This document shows positions 37,250 to 46,930 of a stretch of DNA of 61,106 nt, piece by piece. Both the position numbers and the translations under genes were made by a program. Source of the stretch: Chloroflexota bacterium (GTDB lineage Bacteria > Chloroflexota > Anaerolineae > Aggregatilineales > Phototrophicaceae); NCBI GenBank assembly GCA_003695675.1, contig RFIA01000175.1, positions 1-61,106 on the forward strand, written 5' to 3'. Positions within the stretch are counted from its first letter, which is position 1, and every line of letters starts with the position of its first letter. The notes under the pieces are model-generated. The model ran no database searches, was not told where the DNA came from, and saw only the letters and a list, made by a program, of their open reading frames with translations.

Positions 37250-38665
37250 TTATGATTTGTTAATGTTGGTTCGCAAGCGGCGCGAGACCACAATCACACC
37301 GACGAGTCCCAGCCCAAGCAACAGAATCGACATGACGCTTGACGAGTCGGCGCCGACATCATCGAAGATACCCGTGTTCGGCAGCGTTGCTGGTGTTGGC
37401 GTTGCGAACCCGCCTCCTTGACCAGGGAACAGCAGTTCAAACAACGCGGTTGATGTTGCTTGAACGCCCTGCGCGCTCAACCCCTCTGGGAACTGTTCAA
37501 AAATTTCGACATAGGCTGTGGCCGTTTGCGCGACGGCTTCCGGGTCAACGGGACCTTGAGCGACCGCAGTACCTTGCGCGATAGGCGCGTCTTCTTGATT
37601 GTTGTCCTCAAATTCATCGGCGTTAAATGAAATCGATTGGAACGAAGGCGCACTGCTTTGCTGATTTTGATTTGCCAGTGCTGTAGCTGTCAGAGATGAA
37701 CGCTCCACCTCTTGATAGAGAGCGGTCGCTGTTTCTTGAACTTCTAAGAAATTCTCCGGAGGATTACCGGAAAAGGCGGTCGCAGTGGCAAGATTCTGAA
37801 ATTCTAGGTTTTGATATAGTGCCGTTGCCGTTCCTTGGACATGCTCACGAGCAATTTGCACACCGCCAAATTGGTCGACAATATCTCTAAAGCGTGTCGC
37901 CGTGGCGATAATCTGTTGGCGGCTCAATTGGCCGCTTGTATCGGTACTGCCGCCGCTATCCCCTCCCAGAATTTGCGCCAGCGCGGTTGCCGTTTGCGCG
38001 ACTGCTTGTGGGCCAAGATTGCTGACCACCTCCGGCGCTTCGGGTGTTGGTGTGACTTCTTTGGTCGGTTGTGCTAGTGCAGTTAGTGCAAGAGAGGTCG
38101 GGTCAATCGTTGGCGAAGGAGATGGCGTGAAGGTCGGCGTGCGTGTCGGCGGGACTGTGGCGGTCGGCGGTGCCATTGCGGTTTCTGTCATGGAACGCTC
38201 AAGAGTCTGCGCTTGGACAGCTGTCTGCGAAGCCTGTGCAAAGGTCGTCGCATTAGCATCAGCAATAGCCGTGCGCGTCATATCAAGCTCCGCGTCGCCA
38301 TCATCGCTGAGGGCGAGAACAACAACCGCAGCGATGCCGATGATGAAGACGAAAATCAATAAGGCAGCGAGAATAACAAAGGTGCGATTGCCGGCTCCCT
38401 CGTCACCTTCATCATCAATGACTAAATCCGGCAGGTCACCTTCTTCGAAGTCGCCCAAACCGGCGTCATCAAAATCACTTAAATCGCCGAAGTCATCATC
38501 GTCAAAGAGGAATGTATCACCGGCGTCGTCACCAAAATCGTCGCCGAGATCGCCACCAAGATCGCCGAGATCGTCGTCGAGATCGCCAAAATCGTCGCCG
38601 AAGTCACCGAAATCGTCATCGAAATCGTCATCATCGAATGTGAAATCATCGAAATCATCGGCCAT
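37250..38665 (-). CDS. Asp-rich membrane protein with LPNTG cell-wall-type tail
   Basis: 471 residues, no family recognised. Residues 1-80 are extraordinarily acidic (about 36 Asp), in DDFGD-like units. A transmembrane helix spans 94-119. The outer part (120-427) is Thr/Ala/Gln-rich, with recurrent QTATALAQ and GTATALYQ helices and Thr/Pro runs. The end reads LPNTG (428-432), a helix (444-460) and SRRLR, resembling a sortase sorting signal, although the 11-residue gap before the helix is longer than usual. It has an internal membrane helix and no signal peptide, so both ends may be membrane-held. It is the last gene of the cassette. SD GGAGAG precedes the ATG. Confidence 0.82.
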   Translation of the reverse strand: MADDFDDFTFDDDDFDDDFGDFGDDFGDLDDDLGDLGGDLGDDFGDDAGDTFLFDDDDFGDLSDFDDAGLGDFEEGDLPDLVIDDEGDEGAGNRTFVILAALLIFVFIIGIAAVVVLALSDDGDAELDMTRTAIADANATTFAQASQTAVQAQTLERSMTETAMAPPTATVPPTRTPTFTPSPSPTIDPTSLALTALAQPTKEVTPTPEAPEVVSNLGPQAVAQTATALAQILGGDSGGSTDTSGQLSRQQIIATATRFRDIVDQFGGVQIAREHVQGTATALYQNLEFQNLATATAFSGNPPENFLEVQETATALYQEVERSSLTATALANQNQQSSAPSFQSISFNADEFEDNNQEDAPIAQGTAVAQGPVDPEAVAQTATAYVEIFEQFPEGLSAQGVQATSTALFELLFPGQGGGFATPTPATLPNTGIFDDVGADSSSVMSILLLGLGLVGVIVVSRRLRTNINKS

Positions 38666-38709
38666 AAGTTCTCTCCTTCGCTGCGCGGCAGTGAATGTGC
38701 CTCAATTAA

Positions 38710-39783
38710 TTATTGACCAAAAACCTCAAGATTCGCAAATGGTACAAGAACCGTTTCTCCCGAGATCAGTTCGACCCGCGCACATGGGACTCGTAATCCA
38801 TTGTCTAACATACATGGGGTTTTTGGCAAGTCAACAACGTGACCGAGTTGACCGGCATAAGGATGCCGCGTCAAACGGACTTCCATTTCCGGCTCTAGTC
38901 CTCGATGCAATTGTGGGCGTGGTGGCCGGTCATGTGTGTATGACCGATTAATAATCAGTTCCGGTCGGTCGGTTTCCATCCGGTCGGGCAGAACAGCATC
39001 AAGCGTCGCTTGTTCGCCATCATTATCTCGCAAGAGATTATATACGGCAATATTCATACGCATATCCCCAAAACCTTCTGTGAGCATAATCGTCCCACGA
39101 GACTCAATCGCCTGTTGGCGCAAAGCGGGGGACATACTCGGCGCGATGACACCGGCAAAGGCTTGCGTCGCCATCACATCGAGGGCGATAGACGTGAGCG
39201 GGTCTCGTGTGACAATCATCGTACCACGAAAGCGCATTTCGAGTTCATCACTGACTAAGGATGCCAGCCCGCCTCGCGGCTCCATCCGCAACAGGCCAAT
39301 CATACGACGACCATTGCCCCACACGCCTTGAACAAGCGTGCCCGATGCTTCGATAATGACACCACGCCCGGCCAACTCTTCCAAAACTTGCCCGTTCAAA
39401 CCGGCTTCAAGTTCGTTGACTTCGGGCGTCTCTTGCAAAATAATACGACCTTGATCGATTTGCGCCACGATTCCGGTGACGGGGGAGACGAGTCGTCGCC
39501 CTTTCGTGGCCGACTTCCCGGCGATAGGTTGCCGAATATCGACCACATCATTTTGTTCGACGAACAGCAAATCTTCCAACTCATCTGGATTTTTGAGACG
39601 GAAGTATTTTTGTGCATCGAGAATGATGTAACGTGTCGGCACGGTGCCACGAGCAACAACTGTGCCCACATCGACACGTTCATTGGCTTTCACCGTGACG
39701 GTGCCGATAGCGTTGTCCGGCAATAATCGTTCACGACGGATTGTCGTCTCCGCTATGACATGTCGTTGTTCAGGAAAGTTCAT
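38710..39783 (-). CDS. Conserved protein with sandwich-hybrid-like and KOW-like segments
   Basis: 357 residues from the second ATG; an ATG four codons upstream (39795) is equally possible. Function unknown. RLVSPVTGIVAQIDQGRIIL resembles the turn of a barrel-sandwich hybrid domain, and the C-terminal PYAGQLGHVVDLPKTPC followed by VLVPFANLEVFG looks like a small KOW/SH3-type barrel. No membrane helix or signal is seen. The gene overlaps the 3' end of the ASKHA ATPase gene by 14 bp, so the two products are probably made together and may interact. Its cassette position suggests a cytoplasmic partner of the ATPase. Confidence 0.72.
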   Translation of the reverse strand: MNFPEQRHVIAETTIRRERLLPDNAIGTVTVKANERVDVGTVVARGTVPTRYIILDAQKYFRLKNPDELEDLLFVEQNDVVDIRQPIAGKSATKGRRLVSPVTGIVAQIDQGRIILQETPEVNELEAGLNGQVLEELAGRGVIIEASGTLVQGVWGNGRRMIGLLRMEPRGGLASLVSDELEMRFRGTMIVTRDPLTSIALDVMATQAFAGVIAPSMSPALRQQAIESRGTIMLTEGFGDMRMNIAVYNLLRDNDGEQATLDAVLPDRMETDRPELIINRSYTHDRPPRPQLHRGLEPEMEVRLTRHPYAGQLGHVVDLPKTPCMLDNGLRVPCARVELISGETVLVPFANLEVFGQ

Positions 39784-41749
39784 CGCGCAAAGCATTCAAC
39801 TCATCGAACGGATTATCATCTTCAGCAAAAATATCGTCATCGTCAAAGTCAAACGCGCCGAAGTCTGATTCGGGTTGTGGTTCTTCCTCGCCGAGTTGTT
39901 TCAAACGACGACGTGGTTGCCCACCGGCGACTTCAAGTTGTTCGAGAATGTCGGGGGCAGAAATGACTGTAACTTCTTCATCGACAGGAGTCAGCAATTC
40001 TTCAGGAATCGGACGCATCTCATCGCCAGTGATTTGTGAAATCCACAACGGCAGCAATTCGGCGCGGCGAGCAATGTCGTTCGGTAACACCAATGGACGC
40101 CCGCGGGCGTCAAATATCAAGCCAACCGTGCCGCCTTCCATGCGTTGTTTGACACGCCCTTTGTCGCCAATTGTCAGGCCGCGCCCCGATCGCACTTCGA
40201 CCTCGGCGCTTTGACCGATACCGAGTGGATATACCCAGATTGAACCGCCGGGCACATCGTGTTTGATTTCTTCACCATCGTCGAGTTTGATTTTGACGCG
40301 CAACGCGGTGCGGCCACGTTTTGGTCGCCCCGAAGCGCTGATACACGTCCCCATTTGCTCTAAGTTTGCGCCATCAAGGATTTGCACAACGGCTTCGGGA
40401 TATAAACGCACGACGGCACCCAGCGCCGGTATCAAACCGTAGGGGTCAACAAATAAAGCAGAAACACCGACGGGTTGCAACCCATCGAGCAAAACGAGCG
40501 CGTCGTAGCCATCGCGCCCGGACTGAGTCAACGCGGCACCCGCACCAATGACCATCCCGAAGGAGGGGGTCTTCTCTGCGTTTTTTCCCGGCCAACGTGG
40601 ACGCGACAAGGCGATCATCTTTTCGACACCGGCGCGGACAAAACCATATTCAAGATACAAGTCCTGCACGCTCTGTGGTATCGAAGCCGGGCGCAACATT
40701 TTGTTGAGCGCATAACTTTCGAGATCATCTTGGGTGATATAAAACGGCAACCACCGCCGCACCGCTTCGGTGCCGACAATTTCTAACAGGCTATGGGCGC
40801 TATGCCCGCTGCCGATGTCGGTGCGAATCGTCGTTGAGGTTTCGCCCTGAATCGAGACGGACATCGTCGTCACTGCGCTGCCAACATCAATCGCGACGAC
40901 ATTTTCTTTCGGGCGTGTTTGCCCCAAATATTCGACAATGAGATCATAACTTTGGCCGGTCGGCAAAATCCCGAGTCGGCTCTGCTTGACCACACTGTCT
41001 AATCCTCGACCGAACAAGGCACCCTGTTTGTTGAAAGCCAGCGCGAGTTGTAGTTGCGCTTTTTCGAGTTGTTCATTTTCAAGTGTCGGGCGTACATTCG
41101 GCGCGATGAATAGATTGACCCCATCAAGATTGCCGAACAGCAGGCGCATTTGCCGGACGAGGGCGCTGTTCCCGGCGTAAATCACACTCGGTTTTTGCCG
41201 ACGCGAAATGAGTGACAACGCCATCCGCACAACTCGCGCCATGTCGAGCAGGGGGTCTTCAGCGCCGCCTTCCGTCCCCCCGACGATGAAAATCAAATCC
41301 GGTCGGCTGATGAGAATCGCATTCAGCAATTCCTCGTCGCTCAAATCATCTTCAAGGCTGATGGTGCGCACTACCTCGACATACGTGCCATCGGTTGCAC
41401 GCAGGCCACTCTCAATGCTCACATCGGGCACAAGGCCGATGAGCACGGTTCGCATCGCCCGCCCGACACTCGCCGTCATCACAATCTGATCGACACCCGA
41501 GCGGTCTATCTGTTCCGGCTTGATGATGTCGCCATGCTCGTTCATCAAGCGTCGTCCGGTCAACTCGCTGAGTTCGGCGACAGCGCGTTTCAAACCGATA
41601 GTGATGTCTTTGTACGGTTCTTCGAGTGTTGTCCGTGCCATGCTGCGGGCGACCAACCGATAATTACCGTCTACGAGGTCGAGTAGCACGACCCGAGTAT
41701 AGACATTGCCGAAATCGATCCCCAGAATTGAGCCAAAACGAGTTGCCAT
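39770..41749 (-). CDS. GlmL/MutL-like ASKHA-superfamily ATPase
   Basis: 659 residues. Phosphate-1 motif GIDFGNVYT (D12), phosphate-2 motif AIDVGSAVTT (D288) and adenosine motif GAGAALT (403-409): an actin/Hsp70-fold nucleotide-binding protein. Overall it matches the glutamate-mutase L family, which is thought to service B12 mutases. No mutase or B12 gene is nearby and the cassette is otherwise membrane/envelope, so another role is likely. A C-terminal beta-rich part (475-560) and an acidic tail (GAFDFDDDDIFAEDDNPF) resembling the N-terminus of the LPNTG protein suggest a shared binding site. It overlaps the next gene by 14 bp. Confidence 0.85.
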   Translation of the reverse strand: MATRFGSILGIDFGNVYTRVVLLDLVDGNYRLVARSMARTTLEEPYKDITIGLKRAVAELSELTGRRLMNEHGDIIKPEQIDRSGVDQIVMTASVGRAMRTVLIGLVPDVSIESGLRATDGTYVEVVRTISLEDDLSDEELLNAILISRPDLIFIVGGTEGGAEDPLLDMARVVRMALSLISRRQKPSVIYAGNSALVRQMRLLFGNLDGVNLFIAPNVRPTLENEQLEKAQLQLALAFNKQGALFGRGLDSVVKQSRLGILPTGQSYDLIVEYLGQTRPKENVVAIDVGSAVTTMSVSIQGETSTTIRTDIGSGHSAHSLLEIVGTEAVRRWLPFYITQDDLESYALNKMLRPASIPQSVQDLYLEYGFVRAGVEKMIALSRPRWPGKNAEKTPSFGMVIGAGAALTQSGRDGYDALVLLDGLQPVGVSALFVDPYGLIPALGAVVRLYPEAVVQILDGANLEQMGTCISASGRPKRGRTALRVKIKLDDGEEIKHDVPGGSIWVYPLGIGQSAEVEVRSGRGLTIGDKGRVKQRMEGGTVGLIFDARGRPLVLPNDIARRAELLPLWISQITGDEMRPIPEELLTPVDEEVTVISAPDILEQLEVAGGQPRRRLKQLGEEEPQPESDFGAFDFDDDDIFAEDDNPFDELNALRDELS

Positions 41750-41756
41750 AGTCGTA

Positions 41757-42401
41757 TCAGCTTCCGTTTATCCGCATGAAAATAAATCCAAGTCGCTCGC
41801 TGACAATCGTCAGGCTCGTCAAGATTGCAGCGGCGTACAATGCACCGAGCGTCACCACGATCACGCCCTGACCAATGGTGCCGATGACCAGCGACACCGG
41901 CCCGCGACGAATTTGTCCATCGGCGCGGCGCTTCGCGAGAAATTGAAAATAAACGAGCGAGCTAATCACCCCCGCGACGACGAGATAACTGTTGACCGTG
42001 TTCGCATTCACCCCTTCGGCGGTTGTGTCTGCCAATGGGATGATGACGCCCGCAACTGCCCCCACCAACGCGACCGCCGTCCCAACGCCGATGATGAAGG
42101 CAATCGAGATATTGCCGACCGGGCCGAGACGTGGTGATGTCTTCAACAGCAACAGGACGCCCAATGCAAATGGTATCAGGCCGAGAATAACGTTGCTCGT
42201 CGGGGCATTATCGGCGACAATCGTCGCATCTATCCACGGCAGGATGACACTTTCAACCGTCACCACAGCGATGAATCCTGCCGTCAGCCCGACAAAAACA
42301 TAGACCGCCAGCCGGTATAAAAAATTATCACCCAAAATGTAACTGAATACCATCAAGGTTAGGACAAAGCCCGCCCATAGCCCGACTTGCTCCGCACTCA
42401 C
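41757..42401 (-). CDS. Integral membrane protein of unknown function
   Basis: 214 residues with about six hydrophobic helices (starting near 8, 32, 70, 92, 125, 165) and few charged loops. No family recognised. Start is GTG at 42401, overlapping the end of the 1508-residue gene (GTGA), with AGGAG 7 bases upstream; the ASKHA ATPase follows 7 bp later. It is therefore translationally coupled into the cassette. It could be the membrane base of the complex (inference). Confidence 0.75.
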   Translation of the reverse strand: MSAEQVGLWAGFVLTLMVFSYILGDNFLYRLAVYVFVGLTAGFIAVVTVESVILPWIDATIVADNAPTSNVILGLIPFALGVLLLLKTSPRLGPVGNISIAFIIGVGTAVALVGAVAGVIIPLADTTAEGVNANTVNSYLVVAGVISSLVYFQFLAKRRADGQIRRGPVSLVIGTIGQGVIVVTLGALYAAAILTSLTIVSERLGFIFMRINGS

Positions 42402-45400
42402 GAGCGACTCCTTCTCGAAATGCTACGAATAATATTCACTAATGCTCCCAGTCCGATAATCACAGTGGCTGCGATGATGCCGAGTGTCATGGCATTCCAA
42501 CGTTCATTGCTGAACGAGGATAACGACGGCTCAATCTCCGGCGTCGGGGTCAACGTCGGCCCCGATGGAGTCTCGGTGGGGGTCGGTGTTGCTGACGCTG
42601 ACACTGTTGCCGTCGGCGAGTCTTTGACTTCCGCTTGTGTCGGCGTCGGCGAGTCTTCAGCTTCTGCTTGTGTCGGCGTCGGTGAGTCCTGCGCTTCGAC
42701 GGCTTGCGTCGCTGTCGCTGTTGCTTTTGCAGCACCGCCACCCGCCTGCGCAGTGGCCGTTTGTGCGAGATTGGCAATCGCCGTATTCGTGACCGCAACG
42801 GCAGTCAATGTGCCGAGCGCCGGGTCAACTTCATCTTTCGTCGGCGGCGGTGGCGTTGGTGTAGCGCTCGGTTTTTGAGCGCCGCTATCGACTCCACCGG
42901 CGGTCGCCGTGAGGGCGTCACCAATAGCTGCATTCGTCGCAGCAATTTGTGTCAATGTCTCTTCAACCGGCACATCGGTCGGTTGAAGTTTAACATCATG
43001 ACCCGGCAACACACGCCCAAAGCGTATCGTCAGGTTGCTACTGCTTTGCGGGTCGATGACCGGCAAGTCGCCATCGGCATCGACATTCACCAAGCTGGCC
43101 GACACCCAACCTTCAATATCATTCGGCGTGATGACATTCAGCCACGTGCCCGCCGCATTTTGACCGAGTATCTGAAGTTCAGTGCCCGGCGGCGCGAGGT
43201 CAACAACTGGGAATTGTGTGCTCGGCCCATTGCGAATGTTGACCGTTTGATTCGAGCTAATCACGCCCGTCGCCACCACACCCGAACGGGCTTCGGCTTC
43301 GGCGGTAGCCGTCTGCGCGAGATCGGCAATCGCTGTATTCGTCACGGCGACGGCGGTCAATGTCGGCGCGAATGGGTCATCAGTCGGTTGCGCCGGTTGT
43401 GGTGTATTCGTCGCTGTCGGCATCGGCGTATTCGTTGGGCGTGGTGTATTGGTCGGCTGCGGTGTATTCGTCGCCACATTTTGTGCGTCGGCAGTTGCGG
43501 TCAACGCTTCGCCAACCGCTTCGTTTGTGACGGCGATGACCGTCAATGTCATCTCAGCTACCGACGTATCTGTAACAACAGGTGGGCTACTAGGCGCTGC
43601 GCCCTGAATATCGAGCGCGGTCGTGATCATCCAACCTTCAACACCCTTCGGTGTGACGACATTAACCCACGCCCCATCATCGCTCTCACCAAGAACCGTG
43701 ACTTGTGTGCCTGCCGAAACAATATCGACAACCGGCGAATTTGTCGTCGGGTTTTGCCGCACATTGACATCCTGTGTACCTGTGACAACGCCCGTGATGA
43801 CCGGAATCGGCGATGGCGTCGCTGTCGGCGGCACCGGTGTCCTCGTCGGCGTGGCTTCGGTCGGTGTCGGCGTCATTGTCGGTGTTGCTGTCTCTTCATC
43901 GACAGCTTGTTGGTTTGCCGGCTCTTGAGTCGGTGGGACTCGAGTCGGGCGCGGTGTGAGTTGTGTACTCGGATCAGCAATGAGCGCATCAAGCATCAGG
44001 CTGTAAGTATACGCATCGCGAAAGCCGACCAGCATCCCTTGAATGCGATGTTCGCCTTCGGCCATGAACGGCTCAGTCAACGGTGCGGCGGCGGCGCTTG
44101 TGGCGGCCAAAACGGTTGTATTCGTCAACGGCACAATCTGCTCAGCCCATGCACGCACATCTTCGCCGCGCTCGGCAATAACAATAATCAGGCTGAAGTC
44201 GTCGAGCGAATCAACATCGAGCGGTAGTGCATCGCCGCGAATGTCGGTTTCCAAACTTGTGCGCACATCTTCACCAAAAGCGCGTAGACCGATGGCGCTA
44301 GCGGCCAGATAACGCGACACAAAGTAATCGGCGTTTTGTATCAACGGTCGCTCATCGAGCACCATCTCGTTGAAGGTTTCATCGTCGCCAATTTCGTGGA
44401 CGACATTGTTGACGTGCAGCAAACCGACCGGATTCGTGCTGACATAAAGTGGACGCGCACCACGTAGGAAAATATGCTGCGAGAGCACCCGCGTCAAGTC
44501 GTCGAGTTCACCGGCGCCCGTCGGGCCATATTCCGCCGCGACCAACACAAGATCATCGCTATTGAGGGCGTCGATGCGCTCAAAGACATCGGCTTGACGG
44601 CTGTCGGCTTCAAAAGCTGCCGGTGGCAAATCCCCCACATCAATATCATCGAAGATAAATGGCAGCACGACAACAATAGCTAAAATGAGACCAATCGCGA
44701 CACGCTCCCAACGCACCCCAGTGAAAATACCGCGCCGTCGTTTTAGCGCGGCGGTCTCCGCCTCAGCCTCAAGCTCGTCGAAAACCTCATCGAGCGAAAA
44801 AGCCTCATCATCGTCAAGATACACATAAGTATCATCAATCGCCGCCGGTTGTGAATCCTCAGCACCCCCGCCAAGTTTCTTCAACAAATCGGCTTTTTGT
44901 TGTTGCTCCGGCGTAAGAATAATCGGCGAGTCAATCTCAACCCGACTTGTGCGAACCCCTTCGAGTAAAATGGCATCATCAATACCGGCGAAGGGGTCGT
45001 CCGGAACTTCAATCAGTTCGCTTGTGTCCAGCGGTTGGGTGACGTCGGCGCTGCGCTCACGCAAACGTTGTAGGCGGTCGTCCAATTCGGTGACATCGCG
45101 GTCTTGTTGCTGCCGCAAAATCGCCGTTGCCGAAACTTCATCGACACTGACGCCAAGTTCGGTCAGTATATCGAGGGCGGGGCGTTCATCAACACCTTCC
45201 GGCATTTCAAAAGAGGTATCTTCGGGTTCGATGTCGCCAAAAGCTGGGTCATCGAACAAATCGTCAAAATCAATATCGTCGCCCGTTGTCGCCAACATCC
45301 CCGACTGCGGTAGCGCTACATCTTCGCCCATCGATTCAATCAATGTGTCGAGGTCGGCTTGTTCACCCGCCTGTGCTGTGAAGAAATCGTCTTCGAGAAT

Positions 45401-46924
45401 TTCATCTTCTTCAGTAGCAGCATCATAATCGCTGCTGTCGATGTTTTCCAACCAATCCATGGATTCGGTTTCGGCAACAGGAATATCTGTTTCCGCAAAC
45501 CAGTCGAAGTCATCGTCCACGTCGTCCGCTTCGGTGAAGAATTCCCCCATCGTGATTTCTTCTTCAACGGGGGCAGCTGCTTCCTCGAAAAAGGTTTCCG
45601 CCGAGGGTTGCTCAAACGCTTCATCGACTGGTAGTTCGCCCGGCATCTCTTGCTCGTCGCTCAGGCCGAGTGAACTGAGGAACTCATCTGTATCGCCACC
45701 GCTAACGGGTGAAGGTTGTTCTGCTTCCGCCGACGGCTCGCCAAAATCATCGAGTCCCAACTCACCCAGCAATTCGCCGGTATTAATATCGCTCGCGCCA
45801 GGAATCGCTTCGGTGAACGCGGTGGACGTGTCGGCGGGCGCAGCATCTTCGTCAGTCAAACCGAGTTGGTCGAGAAAATCGCTGGTGTGTTGAATCGGCG
45901 GCCCAGTATATTCTTCAGCAGTTTCACCTGTGCCTTCAAGACCGAGATTGCTCAGAAAATCGTCGGTGTCCACATGCTCAAAGGATTCATCGACTTCATC
46001 AACCGCCTCAAGCCCAAGATCGCTCAAAAATTCATCGGTGTCAACACGCGCTACGCCTTCGTCTTCAGGTGGCGTATCTGCCTCGCCAAAACCCAGAACG
46101 CTCAAAAATTCGCCGGTGTCCATAGGCGACACATCTTCGGCTTCGGCATTCGCCGGGGCAGCATCCGCCAGATTATCGAAGAAATCTTGCAAATCAGGTT
46201 CAGGAGATTCGTCGCCAATATCGGAGAAAAAGTCCCCTCCCCCTGTGCCACCAAAATCGAATGTAGGCAATTCGACATCCTCAGGCGGCGTGGGAGGCGG
46301 TGCGGGTTCATCAACACCCGCGAGTATATCACCGAGCGAACCGGTTGTATCGCCGGATACCCCGACTTGCTCTAGCCATTCCGGGGCTTCGTCATCGTCA
46401 GAGTCTTCCAATCCTAGATACCAGTCGGGTAACACGCCGCTATCCGGCAAATCATCGGCTGCGGCTGCGCCGATGTCATCGAACAAATCATCGGGAATGA
46501 GTTCTTCGGGGTCGCGCTCACGGGTGACTTCTTCCTGAATTGCCGCCCATTCATCATACGTCAGGTCGGATGAGACACTCTCCGGCAGGGCGTCGGCCTG
46601 AGAAAGAAAATCTTCAGACAATCCCCCCGTTTCATCGACGACAGGTTGTTCCTCATCTGGTACAGACGCCCCTTGCAACCACGGCGGCAAATCGGATGCG
46701 TCGTCGCCTGCGTCGGATGCCACATCATCGCGCATCCACTCCGGCAAATCATCATCGCTGGGCACACCCCCCGCTGCGCTATCGTCATCACCTTGTAGCC
46801 ATGGTAATTCGCCGGTGAATCCAAATCCTTCGGGACGTTGTGGCTGGGCGCTACTGTCGTCCGTTTGTTCGTCGGAATCGTCTTCGTTATCTAACCAATC
46901 CGGCATATCGAAATCGTCACTCAT
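42398..46924 (-). CDS. Giant acidic/SH3-type membrane tether protein
   Basis: 1508 residues, no named family. Residues 1-720 are acidic and probably disordered, with two repeated short motifs: LPxW(L) at 7, 40, 60, 79, 165 and 180, and DTxEFLxxLGL at 269, 295, 319, 346, 381 and 411. A helix at 742-760 crosses the membrane. A folded extracytoplasmic domain (about 770-985) is unassigned. Two bacterial SH3 domains (about 1045-1106, 1219-1281) alternate with Thr/Pro linkers and four TLTAVAVTNTAIA-type helices. A second transmembrane helix (1480-1499) and basic tail RRSRS end it. The N-terminal motif arrays look like multivalent docking sites. Its GTGA overlap couples the next gene. Confidence 0.85.
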   Translation of the reverse strand: MSDDFDMPDWLDNEDDSDEQTDDSSAQPQRPEGFGFTGELPWLQGDDDSAAGGVPSDDDLPEWMRDDVASDAGDDASDLPPWLQGASVPDEEQPVVDETGGLSEDFLSQADALPESVSSDLTYDEWAAIQEEVTRERDPEELIPDDLFDDIGAAAADDLPDSGVLPDWYLGLEDSDDDEAPEWLEQVGVSGDTTGSLGDILAGVDEPAPPPTPPEDVELPTFDFGGTGGGDFFSDIGDESPEPDLQDFFDNLADAAPANAEAEDVSPMDTGEFLSVLGFGEADTPPEDEGVARVDTDEFLSDLGLEAVDEVDESFEHVDTDDFLSNLGLEGTGETAEEYTGPPIQHTSDFLDQLGLTDEDAAPADTSTAFTEAIPGASDINTGELLGELGLDDFGEPSAEAEQPSPVSGGDTDEFLSSLGLSDEQEMPGELPVDEAFEQPSAETFFEEAAAPVEEEITMGEFFTEADDVDDDFDWFAETDIPVAETESMDWLENIDSSDYDAATEEDEILEDDFFTAQAGEQADLDTLIESMGEDVALPQSGMLATTGDDIDFDDLFDDPAFGDIEPEDTSFEMPEGVDERPALDILTELGVSVDEVSATAILRQQQDRDVTELDDRLQRLRERSADVTQPLDTSELIEVPDDPFAGIDDAILLEGVRTSRVEIDSPIILTPEQQQKADLLKKLGGGAEDSQPAAIDDTYVYLDDDEAFSLDEVFDELEAEAETAALKRRRGIFTGVRWERVAIGLILAIVVVLPFIFDDIDVGDLPPAAFEADSRQADVFERIDALNSDDLVLVAAEYGPTGAGELDDLTRVLSQHIFLRGARPLYVSTNPVGLLHVNNVVHEIGDDETFNEMVLDERPLIQNADYFVSRYLAASAIGLRAFGEDVRTSLETDIRGDALPLDVDSLDDFSLIIVIAERGEDVRAWAEQIVPLTNTTVLAATSAAAAPLTEPFMAEGEHRIQGMLVGFRDAYTYSLMLDALIADPSTQLTPRPTRVPPTQEPANQQAVDEETATPTMTPTPTEATPTRTPVPPTATPSPIPVITGVVTGTQDVNVRQNPTTNSPVVDIVSAGTQVTVLGESDDGAWVNVVTPKGVEGWMITTALDIQGAAPSSPPVVTDTSVAEMTLTVIAVTNEAVGEALTATADAQNVATNTPQPTNTPRPTNTPMPTATNTPQPAQPTDDPFAPTLTAVAVTNTAIADLAQTATAEAEARSGVVATGVISSNQTVNIRNGPSTQFPVVDLAPPGTELQILGQNAAGTWLNVITPNDIEGWVSASLVNVDADGDLPVIDPQSSSNLTIRFGRVLPGHDVKLQPTDVPVEETLTQIAATNAAIGDALTATAGGVDSGAQKPSATPTPPPPTKDEVDPALGTLTAVAVTNTAIANLAQTATAQAGGGAAKATATATQAVEAQDSPTPTQAEAEDSPTPTQAEVKDSPTATVSASATPTPTETPSGPTLTPTPEIEPSLSSFSNERWNAMTLGIIAATVIIGLGALVNIIRSISRRSRS

Positions 46925-46930
46925 GTCACT

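Noticed and set aside
37902-38951. Plus-strand frame of 349 codons
   Set aside because: It is antisense to the Asp-rich LPNTG gene; it reads Ser/Pro/Lys repeats as the complement of Asp/Gly codons and has no SD.
39770-41749. Glutamate mutase activator in a B12 mutase operon
   Set aside because: The family match stands, but there are no mutase subunits or B12 genes around it, so I did not assign this function.
42704-44227. Open frame of 507 codons on the plus strand
   Set aside because: It is antisense to the 1508-residue gene, Arg/Cys-rich and without any family motif. The frame arises from the codon pattern of Thr/Pro/Ala linkers.
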